In this document: piece by piece, positions 54,925-64,000 of the stretch
How positions within the stretch are numbered: position 1 is the stretch's first letter
Layout of the letters: the number at the start of each line of letters is the position of its first letter
Origin: Segatella paludivivens DSM 17968 = JCM 13650
Lineage (GTDB): Bacteria; Bacteroidota; Bacteroidia; Bacteroidales; Bacteroidaceae
DNA length: 64,000 bases
Reading direction: 5' to 3'
NCBI RefSeq assembly: GCF_000373185.1
Contig: NZ_KB890660.1
Location: forward strand, 106,849 to 170,848
Made by a program: the position numbers and the translations under genes
Notes under the pieces: model-generated
Told to the model about the DNA's origin: nothing
What the model saw: the letters and a program-made list of their open reading frames with translations, nothing else
Database searches by the model: none

Positions 54925-56022
54925 ATGAAAAAGCAAATTATATGGTCTTTAATTTTTTGTGCGACATTTAGTGTTGCGCATGCCGCACGTATTAATTTCA
55001 ACAAACTTTTTAATAGCGGTATTTCTTATACAGGTAGAACTATCTCTGATACAAAGGGAAATGTAAGCTATGATTGGATTGGCACGTACTTGCAAACAGA
55101 CTTTACCGGTGGGTCAATAGCTGTTGATATAGCTGAGGCTGATACCAGTTATCACAATGTTTTCATTGATGGGCAGCTTTTGAAAAAAATCAAAGTTTAT
55201 GGCAAACAGCCTCATACAGTGGTTCTTGCAGAGAATCTTTCAAAGGGCATGCATCGTCTACGTTTGCAGAAATGCACTGAGGGGCAATATGGCATGACGA
55301 CAGTATGTGGATTGTATCTTGCTAATGGTGGCTTAACATATAAAGTGCCAGCAAAAAAAAGATTTATAGAAGTATATGGTGATTCTTATACATGTGGATA
55401 TGGTACAGAGGGCTTGAAATATAATGAACATTTTAAGTTGTCTACCGAAAATTGCAATAAGGCTTATGGATGTATCATAGCCCGATATTTTGATGCGGAT
55501 TATGCACTAGTAGCTCATAGCGGACAAGGGATGGTGCGTGATTGGGCGGATAAGAATCAGATGTCAGGTATTAATATGTATATTCGCCATGACAAAGTGA
55601 TGGATCAGCATGATAGCACTAAGTATTCATTTGATTCATACAAACCAAGTCTTGTTATGATAAATCTTGGTACTAATGATTTTTCACCAACCGCAATTCC
55701 TACAGACGAACAATATGTTGGACAATACCTGAAGTTAATAGCAAGTTTACGCAAACATTATGGTAATGTTCCAATATTATGCATCACCCCACATTCTGCT
55801 ACTCGTTATCTTAGTGCAGCTTTGCAGTTATTGAAAGAGCATGTTGCTGACGACAAGAATGTTCACATGGCTAATTCTTTAGCAAATATTATAGTTGATG
55901 ATACCGATTTGGGTTCCGATTGGCATCCTAATTACATAGGGCAACGCAAGATTGCCATGACTCTTATTCCTCAGATATCAGCAATAATGGGATGGCAGTT
56001 GAGTGAGGATGTTGTAAAATAA
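54925..56022 (+). CDS. CE2-like SGNH carbohydrate esterase
   Basis: A 365-residue secreted protein with signal peptide ending VAHA (about residue 20). The N-terminal jelly-roll domain (residues about 25-140, FTGGSIAVDIAEADTSYHNV) is followed by an SGNH domain with GDSYTCGYG (Ser154), NLGTNDFSP and SDWHPN (Asp332, His334). This two-domain order is that of family CE2 acetylesterases, which remove acetyl groups from xylan, mannan or pectin sugars. It stands immediately upstream of the SusC/SusD genes and is separated from them by a terminator, so it may be a partly independent member of that uptake locus. Confidence 0.88.
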   Translation: MKKQIIWSLIFCATFSVAHAARINFNKLFNSGISYTGRTISDTKGNVSYDWIGTYLQTDFTGGSIAVDIAEADTSYHNVFIDGQLLKKIKVYGKQPHTVVLAENLSKGMHRLRLQKCTEGQYGMTTVCGLYLANGGLTYKVPAKKRFIEVYGDSYTCGYGTEGLKYNEHFKLSTENCNKAYGCIIARYFDADYALVAHSGQGMVRDWADKNQMSGINMYIRHDKVMDQHDSTKYSFDSYKPSLVMINLGTNDFSPTAIPTDEQYVGQYLKLIASLRKHYGNVPILCITPHSATRYLSAALQLLKEHVADDKNVHMANSLANIIVDDTDLGSDWHPNYIGQRKIAMTLIPQISAIMGWQLSEDVVK

Positions 56023-56042
56023 CAAAAGATACATTAATTACA

Positions 56043-56070
56043 AAGGAGCACATTTGTGCTCCTTTTTTTA
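56043..56070 (+). terminator. Terminator after the CE2-like gene
   Basis: aaggagcaca (56043-56052), loop tt, tgtgctcctt (56055-56064) followed by a T-run. Confidence 0.9.
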
Positions 56071-56135
56071 TTTACTGATATCAAAAATTATAGCTTAAAA
56101 ATCAAAAAACTGTGTAAAGGAAAAAATGTTAAACA

Positions 56136-56143
56136 TATCTTTG
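56136..56143 (+). promoter_or_regulatory. -7 element of the SusC/SusD operon
   Basis: TATCTTTG, about 50 bp before the SusC start, with a weak TGTG in the -33 region. Confidence 0.5.
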
Positions 56144-56192
56144 TAACATAATAGTCTATTATAACAATATCTAATTAAACCTAAAAAATAAC

Positions 56193-59100
56193 ATGAAAAA
56201 AAACATGAGTGTTTTTGTAAAAAATCATTTGGATAATTTCCAAAGGTTATCGTTTTTTATTTTGTTCATGCTCTTCGCTATAGGAGCATTTGCGCAAAAT
56301 AAAATTACAGGAATCGTGACTGATATAACAGGTGAACCTGTTATTGGTGCAAGTGTTGTGGTGCGGGGAACGACTAATGGTTCTATTACCGATCTAAATG
56401 GTAATTTCTCTATCATAAATGCACCTCAGAATGCTACTTTGGTAGTGTCGTACATAGGATATGAGACACAAACTATTGTTACAAATGGTCGTCACGAATT
56501 GAAAGTTTCTTTGGCTGAAGATAAAAAAACTTTGGAAGAAGTTGTCGTTGTTGGTTATGGTGTTCAGAAAAAAAGTGATGTTACTGGTGCTTTGAGTCGT
56601 ATCGGACAAACAGAATTGAATGCTATGCCTGTGAAAGATGCTTTACAAGCTATGCAAGGTAAAACAGCTGGTGTGGATATTACTACAAATCAGCGTCCTG
56701 GTGAAACTGGTGGTATTAGTATACGCGGTGTACGTTCATTAAATGCTGATCAAGGACCATTGTATGTTGTTGATGGAATGATTATTCAGAATGGAGGTAT
56801 TGAAAACTTAAATCCACAGGATATTGAGTCTATAGATGTATTGAAAGATGCTTCTGCTACTGCTATTTATGGTTCACGTGGTGCTAATGGTGTTATTTTG
56901 GTTACTACAAAGCATGGACGTAATGGTAAAGCTGTCATTAGTTATTCTGGATCTGTTACTGTTGAAAATATGTATGACGTGACTCATATGATGAATACTG
57001 GAGAATGGATAGCTTATGCACGTCAGGCCAAAATGAATCAAATTAGTAAAACAGGACAGAATTTGTATGGTTCTGATACTCCGTCTTATAATGCGGATAA
57101 AGCCATTTGGGGATCTATTGGTGCTTCTTGGGCTAATATTGAGGCTGGGTGGTCGGCTGATCATACTACTTGGAATGGTGATGATGCTAGTACTTATGAT
57201 TGGACAAAATATGGTAAGCAGACCGGTGTTTCCACGGAACATACGCTTAGCGTAGCTGGTGGTACAGATAAAATACAAGCTTATGGTTCATTCGGCTTCT
57301 TGCGTCAGGAAAGTACCCAGCCTGGTCAGTTGTATAAACGCTATACTGCAAAGGTAAGTGTAGATGCAACTCCTCAGAATTGGTTCAAAATGGGTGCTAA
57401 TATTAACGCTGCTTTTGGTGATCAAGAGTATGGATATAACTTTACTAAATCAGTTACTGGTTCTGGAGATTATTACTCAGCTTTAAAATCAATGTTACCT
57501 TGGACTGTGCCTTATGACGATAATGGATTATATATTCGAAATCCGGCAGCTGGCGATGTAAATATCATTAATCCTATTAATGAGTTGCAATATACGGAGA
57601 ATAATCGTCAGCAGCTTACATTAAATGGCAGTTTCTATGCAGAGCTTAATGCTGGCGAAATGTGGAAACCACTTACAGGACTTCGATTTCGTACCCAGTT
57701 TGGACCTGAATTTAGATATTATCGTGATGGTATTGCTTATGCTGCCGATGGCATAAATGGTGATGGTAATAATACTGCTAGTTATAATACGAATCAAACT
57801 CGTAGTTGGACTTGGGATAACTTGGTCTACTATGATCGTACAATTGCACAAAATCACAAAATAAATCTAACATTGCTCCAATCATCTTCTGATTATCATT
57901 ATGAGCTAGGAGATATGAAAGCTATAGGCACTGCTACAACAGACGAAAAATGGTTTAATTTGTTTTCTGCAGGTAAATTGAACTCTTTCGGTACTGGACT
58001 TACAGAGAAACAGTTGGAATCTTATATGGCACGTTTTAACTATAGTTATAAAGATAAATACTTGCTCACAGCTTCAGTTCGTCGTGATGGTGCGTCACAG
58101 TTAGCTGAAGGTCATAAATGGGCTAATTTCCCTTCTCTGGCTCTTGGATGGCGCATTGATCAGGAAAATTTTATGAAAGGTATAACTTGGATTGACGGTT
58201 TGAAACTTCGTCTTGGATATGGTGTTACAGGCAATGCAGCAATATCTCCTTATGGAACTAAGGGAGCTATTACAACTCTTTATTATAATTATGGTAATAC
58301 AGATTCTTCTATTGGTTATGTTGCATCTGATCCGTCACAATCAAGTCCTGCAAAAATGGCTAATTCTAATTTAGGTTGGGAGCGTACTTCACAATATAAT
58401 TTTGGATTGGATTATAGTTTCCTTAAAAATAGAATTACTGGTAGTTTTGATATATATAGTACAAGAACTAATGATCTGCTTATGGATATGTCAATTCCTT
58501 CTCTCACAGGCTATACTTCAACTTATGCAAATGTTGGCAAGACCAAAGGATGGGGTATTGATTTTCAGTTGAATACTATTAATATCATGACTAAGGATTT
58601 TCATTGGATGACAAACATCACATATTCTATGGATAGAAGTGAAATTAGTGAACTTGCTAATGGGGTCACTGAGGATTTAAACAATGGATGGTTTGTTGGA
58701 AGACAAATTGGAATTGTAGGTTATGATTATGTCTATGATGGTATATGGAAAACGTCTGAGGCTGCAGAAGCTGCTAAGTATAATCGGAAACCAGGACAAA
58801 TCAAAGTAAAAGATTTGGATGGTGATGGTAAAATTGATGCAACGCATGATCGTTGCATACGTGGTTATCTACGTCCTAAATGGAGTGGAGGTATGACAAA
58901 CACATTTACTTACAAAGACTTTGAACTATCATTCTTCATGTATGCGCGTTGGGGATTCATGGTACGTACTGGTGCGCTTACTCTTGATGGACGCTATGCA
59001 CAGAGAAAAATAGATTATTGGGTTGCCAATACCAATGAGGATGCCGAGTATTATGCTCCTGGTTCAAATGGCGAGGCTGCCGATACTTATAGTTCTTCAA

Positions 59101-59351
59101 TGAATTACCATGATGGTTCGTTTATAAAGATGCGTAATATTAGTTTTGGCTACAATGTTCCTAAAAGATACCTTGATAAGTTGGGTATTGGCGCACTAAA
59201 GTTATATGTGCAGGCATTAAATCCTTTTATGATTTATCATAGAATTAAATATCTTGATACAGATTTGTCAAGCTATGACAATAATACTGTTACTTCGGGA
59301 TCTGGGGTCTCTACACGCTCTTGGGCATTTGGCTTGAATTTAAGTTTCTAA
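56193..59351 (+). CDS. SusC/RagA-family TonB-dependent outer-membrane transporter
   Basis: A 1052-residue protein with signal peptide ending GAFAQ. A carboxypeptidase-regulatory-like domain (NKITGIVTDITGEPVIGASV) comes first, then the TonB-box region EEVVVVGYGVQKKSDVTGAL, the plug (MQGKTAGVDITTNQRPGETG, GPLYVVDGMI, ATAIYGSRGANGVILVTTK) and a 22-stranded barrel ending WAFGLNLSF. It imports oligosaccharides captured by its SusD partner. The length and organisation are typical. The carbohydrate is unknown; the neighbouring esterase suggests an acetylated glycan, but no glycosidase is directly linked. Confidence 0.97.
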   Translation: MKKNMSVFVKNHLDNFQRLSFFILFMLFAIGAFAQNKITGIVTDITGEPVIGASVVVRGTTNGSITDLNGNFSIINAPQNATLVVSYIGYETQTIVTNGRHELKVSLAEDKKTLEEVVVVGYGVQKKSDVTGALSRIGQTELNAMPVKDALQAMQGKTAGVDITTNQRPGETGGISIRGVRSLNADQGPLYVVDGMIIQNGGIENLNPQDIESIDVLKDASATAIYGSRGANGVILVTTKHGRNGKAVISYSGSVTVENMYDVTHMMNTGEWIAYARQAKMNQISKTGQNLYGSDTPSYNADKAIWGSIGASWANIEAGWSADHTTWNGDDASTYDWTKYGKQTGVSTEHTLSVAGGTDKIQAYGSFGFLRQESTQPGQLYKRYTAKVSVDATPQNWFKMGANINAAFGDQEYGYNFTKSVTGSGDYYSALKSMLPWTVPYDDNGLYIRNPAAGDVNIINPINELQYTENNRQQLTLNGSFYAELNAGEMWKPLTGLRFRTQFGPEFRYYRDGIAYAADGINGDGNNTASYNTNQTRSWTWDNLVYYDRTIAQNHKINLTLLQSSSDYHYELGDMKAIGTATTDEKWFNLFSAGKLNSFGTGLTEKQLESYMARFNYSYKDKYLLTASVRRDGASQLAEGHKWANFPSLALGWRIDQENFMKGITWIDGLKLRLGYGVTGNAAISPYGTKGAITTLYYNYGNTDSSIGYVASDPSQSSPAKMANSNLGWERTSQYNFGLDYSFLKNRITGSFDIYSTRTNDLLMDMSIPSLTGYTSTYANVGKTKGWGIDFQLNTINIMTKDFHWMTNITYSMDRSEISELANGVTEDLNNGWFVGRQIGIVGYDYVYDGIWKTSEAAEAAKYNRKPGQIKVKDLDGDGKIDATHDRCIRGYLRPKWSGGMTNTFTYKDFELSFFMYARWGFMVRTGALTLDGRYAQRKIDYWVANTNEDAEYYAPGSNGEAADTYSSSMNYHDGSFIKMRNISFGYNVPKRYLDKLGIGALKLYVQALNPFMIYHRIKYLDTDLSSYDNNTVTSGSGVSTRSWAFGLNLSF

Positions 59352-59370
59352 CTCAAAATTAAAGAATACA

Positions 59371-61437
59371 ATGAAAAATAATATATATTTATTAGCATTT
59401 ATGGCAGCTTCGACATTAGGGCTTGCTACATCTTGTAGTAGTGATTTCTTAGATGAAAAGCTTACTACACAATATAGTACTGATCATTTTAAGACTCAGT
59501 CTGGATTAGACGAGTTGTCTATAGGTACATACCAGAAATTGAAGTTTCAGTTTAATTATACATGGGGAATAAAGGCTTTTAATTGGGGCGTTGATGAATT
59601 TACAGATGCTAATAATTCTGGTCCAGACTATAATAATTATGGCGAGACTTTAAATTCTACTAATACAGAAGTAAATTCCCCTATATGGGATAATTATTTC
59701 AGTGGTATCGAATCTGCTAATACAATGATAGCTAACATACCTCAATATTATGATAAGTCTGACGCAAATTACAATACACGTCTTGGAGAGGGATATTTCT
59801 TCCGTGGATTTTACTATTATAGATTAGTACAGCAATATGGTGGAGTTCCTTTAAAATTGCAACCATCTGCAGGTGTAGAGACATCTTTTACCCGTGCTTC
59901 AGAAGATGCTTGTTTTGCTCAAATTATATCTGACTTGGAACAAGCTTATAATTTATTGCCAACAAAACAGGATGGTACGGGAAAATTGACAAAATGGGCT
60001 GCTGCACATTTTCTTGCTGCTGTTCATCTTGCACGTGCAAGTGAATTATATTCTTCATGGAATAAAGACTATGTATCTTCAGATCTAGACGCGGTTATAA
60101 AATATGGTAAGGAGGTTGTTACTGCATGCCCTATTTGTTCAAATTATGTGGATTTATGGAATTACACTAAGGCAAATGATGTAAATGAAAAAGTTAGCGA
60201 AGTTGTTCTTGCAGCACAGTTCTCTGATGATCAAAATACATGGGGACGTTATGGAAATCAGATGCATCTTTATTATCCAGCTGTTTATCAGGATATGTCA
60301 GGTACAAAACGTGATATTTCAGGAGATCGTGAATTCTGTTACGCACGTTCTACTAATTACACAATGGATGTCTTTGACCGTGTAAACGACTCTCGCTTTT
60401 GGAAATCATTTACTACATGTTATGGTTGTAATAGCAGTTCTGATGCCCCAGTATGGAATGCTGCTGCCATCGCAGCTGGCGTTTGCCCATCTGGTGCTGC
60501 AGCCAATACAAAAAGATTTATAGGAGGTCAGGTCGCTACAAAGTATATTGTAAATAATGCAGGTGATAACAGATATGTAAAATATGGAACGGCAGAGGCT
60601 GATGTCCTAAAAAAAGGAGTGTTGGATGCAACACATACTTTCGTACGTTATTTTAAAGATGAAAAAAACTCTTGGCTTGATGCTCATGGAAATGAAGGAT
60701 ATTATGGCGCCCAGAAGCGTTTTGTTGCTTTGAGTAAGTTTCGCGATGGATATCGCATAGCAATAGCTTCTCAGTTTGGTACACGTGATGCGATAATAGC
60801 CCGTAGTGCTGAAGATGCTCTTATGGTTGCTGAGGCTTACATCAGGCAGGGCGAAAGTCATTATGATGATGCCCTTACCTACATAAATATGTTGCGTGAC
60901 CGTGCTGGATATGCTTCAGGTGAAGATCGTGCAGTAAATGTTGATGGAGGTCAGGCTTATAAGAATAATGCTTATTGTAAGGATAAGGGTGGTGGCTATT
61001 CTGCTGATGGTGCAATTTTCTCAAGTGAGAATACATATTACGAATCTAATAATATTAGTGCCACAACAGAATCTACAAAGAGTGCAATGCATTTGAATAG
61101 TGTAAGTGATGTATATAACTCTGTTGTTGATAGTCCAATATATCAAGCTTTAGGTTGTACGACAAACGCTCAGAAGATGCTGTGTTTTTTACTAGATGAG
61201 CGTACTCGTGAATTGTGTGGAGAAAGTTTACGTTGGTATGATCTTGTACGTACAAAAACTCTAGAGGCACGTTGGAATGCATTCAATGATGGCTCTGTTC
61301 GTGGAGTCGGTAAATTTGATGCAGCTAAGCATTATTATCGTCCTATTCCTCAGACATTCTTAAACTCGATTACAAATGCTAATGGTGTTTCTCTTTCTGA
61401 TGATGAAAAACAAGCTATGCAAAATCCTGGATATTAA
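59371..61437 (+). CDS. SusD/RagB-family glycan-binding lipoprotein
   Basis: A 688-residue lipoprotein whose signal ends LATSCSSDFLDEK. The TPR-like helical segments of the family are visible: AEAYIRQGESHYDDALTYIN followed by MLRDRAGY, and near the end LDERTRELCGESLRWYDLVR and YYRPIPQTFLNS. It sits on the cell surface and hands oligosaccharides to the SusC transporter encoded 19 bp upstream. It is longer than the usual 500-600 residues. A terminator follows. Confidence 0.96.
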   Translation: MKNNIYLLAFMAASTLGLATSCSSDFLDEKLTTQYSTDHFKTQSGLDELSIGTYQKLKFQFNYTWGIKAFNWGVDEFTDANNSGPDYNNYGETLNSTNTEVNSPIWDNYFSGIESANTMIANIPQYYDKSDANYNTRLGEGYFFRGFYYYRLVQQYGGVPLKLQPSAGVETSFTRASEDACFAQIISDLEQAYNLLPTKQDGTGKLTKWAAAHFLAAVHLARASELYSSWNKDYVSSDLDAVIKYGKEVVTACPICSNYVDLWNYTKANDVNEKVSEVVLAAQFSDDQNTWGRYGNQMHLYYPAVYQDMSGTKRDISGDREFCYARSTNYTMDVFDRVNDSRFWKSFTTCYGCNSSSDAPVWNAAAIAAGVCPSGAAANTKRFIGGQVATKYIVNNAGDNRYVKYGTAEADVLKKGVLDATHTFVRYFKDEKNSWLDAHGNEGYYGAQKRFVALSKFRDGYRIAIASQFGTRDAIIARSAEDALMVAEAYIRQGESHYDDALTYINMLRDRAGYASGEDRAVNVDGGQAYKNNAYCKDKGGGYSADGAIFSSENTYYESNNISATTESTKSAMHLNSVSDVYNSVVDSPIYQALGCTTNAQKMLCFLLDERTRELCGESLRWYDLVRTKTLEARWNAFNDGSVRGVGKFDAAKHYYRPIPQTFLNSITNANGVSLSDDEKQAMQNPGY

Positions 61438-61454
61438 TGTTGATTATAAATGAG

Positions 61455-61490
61455 AAATTACTGCATCTTATTGGATGCAGTAATTTTTTT
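61455..61490 (+). terminator. Terminator of the SusC/SusD operon
   Basis: Perfect 13-bp stem 61455-61467 / 61474-61486 with a T-run. Confidence 0.9.
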
Positions 61491-61551
61491 ATCTATCTAC
61501 AGACTGTGCAGATATAGTCTTGTAGTACTTCTCTGATAATATTGTATGGCG

Positions 61552-62700
61552 TTATTTCATAAGCCAGTTCTTTTTCAGCCAGTTGCGTATTGGTATATCA
61601 TATAGTTTGAGACATGCGTATGCTACAGCTATAGCCATTACAAATACTGATATACTTACAAAAATATGTGCTCCCAATGGGGCATCTGGATGATTGTGCA
61701 TCCATGCTACTTGTAGGTAGACTAATGGGTAGTGAATGATGTATAAAGGATATGATATTTCTCCAAAAAACTTACATACGGTAACTGATCTACCTGAGAC
61801 ATTACTGCCTGCTCCCATTAATACAATTAAGGGGAACAGAACTATAATTGTTGTTGATTCATATATTCCATTCATCCACATCTTGTCTGTGCCTCCTATT
61901 CTAGGCATCACTAATAGTGCTGCAATAAGTAATGAACACCACCAGAATCCAGCTCTTACCTTTATCAGTTTGTTGATACGTGATAGTAGCAGACCGGCAA
62001 AAAATGGATATAGTAGGCGAGATGCTCCTATACATATTTGGTCGGGGGTTAAACTCCATCCTCCAATTACTGTATATGCAGCATAATTGCGAGCTTGAAG
62101 TACATTTAAAACATCCCAGTTCATTGTTAAATTTAATGTGAGGAATGCTGCAAAAACCAAGAATATAGCTAGCATCGTCTTCGAAAAATGACGTATGATA
62201 GTTGCATATAGAATGTTAGCTACATACTCCCATTGAAGAGACCAAGCTGGACCGTTCAAAGGATTTGTTTCTCCCCATCCTCGTATATCCATCTTCGTTG
62301 TGGCAGGTAGCATAGTGAAAGCAAACAACATTATCATTATCAACTCTTGCCATGATGTTTTGCTGATAAGTGGAAATCCTGAGCAGTCACTGAAATAGAA
62401 CAATAAGGCACCTAAAGCTGTACCCATTATGACCATAGGGTGTAGACGTACAAGACGTCGTTTGAAAAATCCCCATGTTGTCATTTTGTTCCATCGGTCG
62501 TCATAAGCATAACCGATAACAAATCCTGACAGAACGAAAAAGAAATCTACAGCTAGATAACCATGATTCAATATCTGAAAAACTGGCCCTTTTGAATAAG
62601 TCTCAAACAAATGGAATGCTACTACGATCATTGCCGCAACACCGCGTAGTCCGTCTAGTATTTCATATCGTGGCTTTGATGCCAAATAAGTTGATGCCAT
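61552..62700 (-). CDS. Acyltransferase 3 family membrane protein
   Basis: 382 residues from the preferred ATG at 62700 (MASTYLASKPRYEILDGLRG); a longer frame adds nine residues. About ten transmembrane helices are visible. The N-terminal RGVAAMIVVAFHLFETYSKG carries the conserved His, and LAVDFFFVLSGFVIGYAYDD is the second signature. Such proteins O-acetylate surface polysaccharides, lipids or antibiotics. It is convergent with SusD and divergent from the AraC gene, so it may modify a surface glycan rather than serve the uptake system. Confidence 0.92.
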   Translation of the reverse strand: MASTYLASKPRYEILDGLRGVAAMIVVAFHLFETYSKGPVFQILNHGYLAVDFFFVLSGFVIGYAYDDRWNKMTTWGFFKRRLVRLHPMVIMGTALGALLFYFSDCSGFPLISKTSWQELIMIMLFAFTMLPATTKMDIRGWGETNPLNGPAWSLQWEYVANILYATIIRHFSKTMLAIFLVFAAFLTLNLTMNWDVLNVLQARNYAAYTVIGGWSLTPDQICIGASRLLYPFFAGLLLSRINKLIKVRAGFWWCSLLIAALLVMPRIGGTDKMWMNGIYESTTIIVLFPLIVLMGAGSNVSGRSVTVCKFFGEISYPLYIIHYPLVYLQVAWMHNHPDAPLGAHIFVSISVFVMAIAVAYACLKLYDIPIRNWLKKNWLMK

Positions 62701-62815
62701 AATTGATTGTTTAATTTGTGTCGGCAAAATTATAAGAAATAAAAATCATATAATTGTATTATTGTTTATTAGAATTGTCTTATATTTGCATCTCGTATTA
62801 TAATACCAACTACAT

Positions 62816-63652
62816 ATGAATGACAACATCTTACATTCTTTTTCTTACAACGATGTTCATATTGCTCCTAAGAATCAAATTGATTTGCACCAGCAATCTA
62901 CATGGGAATTATCTTATGTATCTCTGGGCTCAGGGATGCGAGCTATAGGTGATAAGACCGAGATGTTTAATTCTGGAGATGTTGTCCTTATACCTCCAGA
63001 AATACCTCATTGTTGGTCATTTAATGATTCTGAAACTGATATAAATGGTCATATAGCAAATATAACTGTAACTTTTGATGATATTTTCTTGAATAAATGT
63101 GATTCTACATTTCCTGAAATGTCTGCTGTGATAATGAAGATACGTGAGAATGTTGATGCTGTTAAATTCGGTAAGAGAAAAGCTGATATAATCATATCTA
63201 TTTTAAATGGCATGAAGAAAGAAAATAATGCAGAGAAATTAGCTTCGCTAATAAGGCTCCTTAGTGTTTTGTCTGATGATAAGGATATTTATATTGTAGG
63301 ACATAATAATAAAATTGATGCTAGAGAGTATCAGCTTAATCTAATAAAAACTTTTGTGCTATGTAATTTCTATAGGTCAATAACGATTGATGATGTAGCT
63401 CGCAATGTGAATATGAACCGTACTTCGTTTTGCCGTTTCTTTAAGAATAATATGGGAATGTCGTTTGTGAATTACCTCAATGATTATCGAATCGCAAAGG
63501 CATGTGAATTGCTTAAGAAGTCTGACCTTAACATTTCACAGGTCTGCTACAAGTCGGGTTTCAATGATATTCCATATTTCTGTCGTGTGTTTCGTCGCTT
63601 TAAAAGTATGTCTCCAGGTAAATATCGAATAACGAATAAAGTATCTACATGA
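62816..63652 (+). CDS. AraC-family transcriptional regulator
   Basis: A 278-residue protein with a cupin-like N-terminal sensor domain (LSYVSLGSGMRAIGDKTEMF, DVVLIPPEIPHCWSF, residues about 28-70). The C-terminal pair of helix-turn-helix motifs (TIDDVARNVNMNRTSFCRFF, then LNISQVCYKSGFNDIPYFCR, from about 190) ends in MSPGKYR. This is the CupIN-AraC type that reads a small sugar or metabolite. It is divergent from the acyltransferase gene and probably regulates it or the neighbouring locus. It carries no sensor kinase, unlike the HTCS of the first locus. Confidence 0.92.
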   Translation: MNDNILHSFSYNDVHIAPKNQIDLHQQSTWELSYVSLGSGMRAIGDKTEMFNSGDVVLIPPEIPHCWSFNDSETDINGHIANITVTFDDIFLNKCDSTFPEMSAVIMKIRENVDAVKFGKRKADIIISILNGMKKENNAEKLASLIRLLSVLSDDKDIYIVGHNNKIDAREYQLNLIKTFVLCNFYRSITIDDVARNVNMNRTSFCRFFKNNMGMSFVNYLNDYRIAKACELLKKSDLNISQVCYKSGFNDIPYFCRVFRRFKSMSPGKYRITNKVST

Positions 63653-64000
63653 AAGTGATATTAGCAAATGATTGGCAGAAAAACAATATGTTAATCTTAA
63701 TTCAGTTTTGTTGTACTAGAAGTCTATATATATTATGTTCGTGCACGTGCGCGCACTTGTAATTTTTGGAAATTCCAAGCGTCTAAGTGTCTAATCCTTG
63801 ACCTTCAGATATTTAGACTGTCTTTTCTCAATATCCATGCGTCGTTCAAACTGCGGAGAATTATTGAGCAACAAAAAACCGCTTTTTTCATGATTACTTT
63901 TTTTTTATATGAAAAAGCCACTTTTTTTGCAGTATAGAATCAGCTCCAAATTCGTGCGATTTTGCGTTTCTATATAGAAACGCATGAATTTCCGTCATTT
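63653..64000. other. Terminal intergenic region with palindrome and T-tracts
   Basis: No supported gene. The region holds long T-tracts (63900-63927) and a perfect 22-bp palindrome at 63963-63984. On the minus strand a reading of about 37 codons ends near 63790 (FERRMDIEKRQSKYLKVKD before the stop), but it has no start codon and is closed upstream by a stop. Confidence 0.4.
63963..63984. repeat. Perfect 22-bp palindrome
   Basis: Sequence 63963-63984 is its own reverse complement, with core tttctatatagaaa. It could be an operator or one copy of a dispersed palindromic repeat. Confidence 0.7.

Noticed and set aside
63790..63905. Minus-strand reading ending FERRMDIEKRQSKYLKVKD
   Set aside because: No start codon and a stop just upstream; could be a gene relic but cannot be supported.

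Overview
The window is AT-rich and reads as a Bacteroidales chromosome, most likely Prevotella or a close relative. The evidence is Bacteroidetes-type promoters (TTTG-N~20-TAnnTTTG), a SusC/SusD pair, a hybrid two-component regulator (HTCS), a type III glutamine synthetase, many secreted glycoside hydrolases and weak Shine-Dalgarno signals. The genus is an inference. I saw no insertion sequence, CRISPR array, rRNA or prophage.

Layout. 1-422: 5' part of an HNH endonuclease gene. 1.1-15.8 kb: a pectin locus resembling rhamnogalacturonan-II loci. It has a GH43-like lipoprotein, a two-domain enzyme like the B. thetaiotaomicron GH143/GH142 protein, an STN-fused CE19-like esterase, an HTCS on the other strand, then GH2, GH28 and L-rhamnose mutarotase. 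15.9-21.1 kb: a decayed stretch with an outer-membrane barrel, hairpin repeats, small ORFs, a lipoprotein, two remnants of AlbA_2/ATP-binding proteins, and a Fic gene between two tRNA-Leu(CAA) copies, one of which looks degenerate. 21.2-26.9 kb: mannose-1-phosphate guanylyltransferase, HIT protein, GreA, a split threonine/serine exporter, a LysR regulator and a frameshifted barrel protein. 27.1-32.2 kb: an apparent operon of a YqiA-like hydrolase fused to a degenerate HAD-like domain, an O6-alkylguanine methyltransferase and a Dna2-like nuclease-helicase. It lies downstream of 73-bp tandem repeats that each carry a -7 promoter element. 32.4-36.8 kb: WG-repeat protein and a LytTR/histidine-kinase pair. 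37-39.5 kb: GlnN and a DUF4250 protein. 39.5-49.8 kb: GH51, GH2 beta-galactosidase, a noncoding-RNA candidate, GH106 and GH105. 49.9-54.4 kb: RluA-type pseudouridine synthase, Crp/Fnr regulator, YgbA_NO-family protein and a divergent DXS-like enzyme. 54.9-63.7 kb: CE2-like esterase, SusC/SusD, a membrane acyltransferase and an AraC regulator.

How the genes fit together. Most of the secreted enzymes point to pectin. GH28, GH106, GH105, GH2, GH51 and the esterase would take apart rhamnogalacturonan and its arabinan/galactan side chains, and RhaM would feed released rhamnose into catabolism. The HTCS probably controls the first cluster.

The strongest less-explained signals are three probable noncoding transcripts (about 23.6, 45.4 and 54.6 kb). 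The first two share a TTGAT-TTAT-ATCA(A) dyad, like an FNR box, at almost the same distance from their -7 elements. A Crp/Fnr-family regulator is encoded in the same window.
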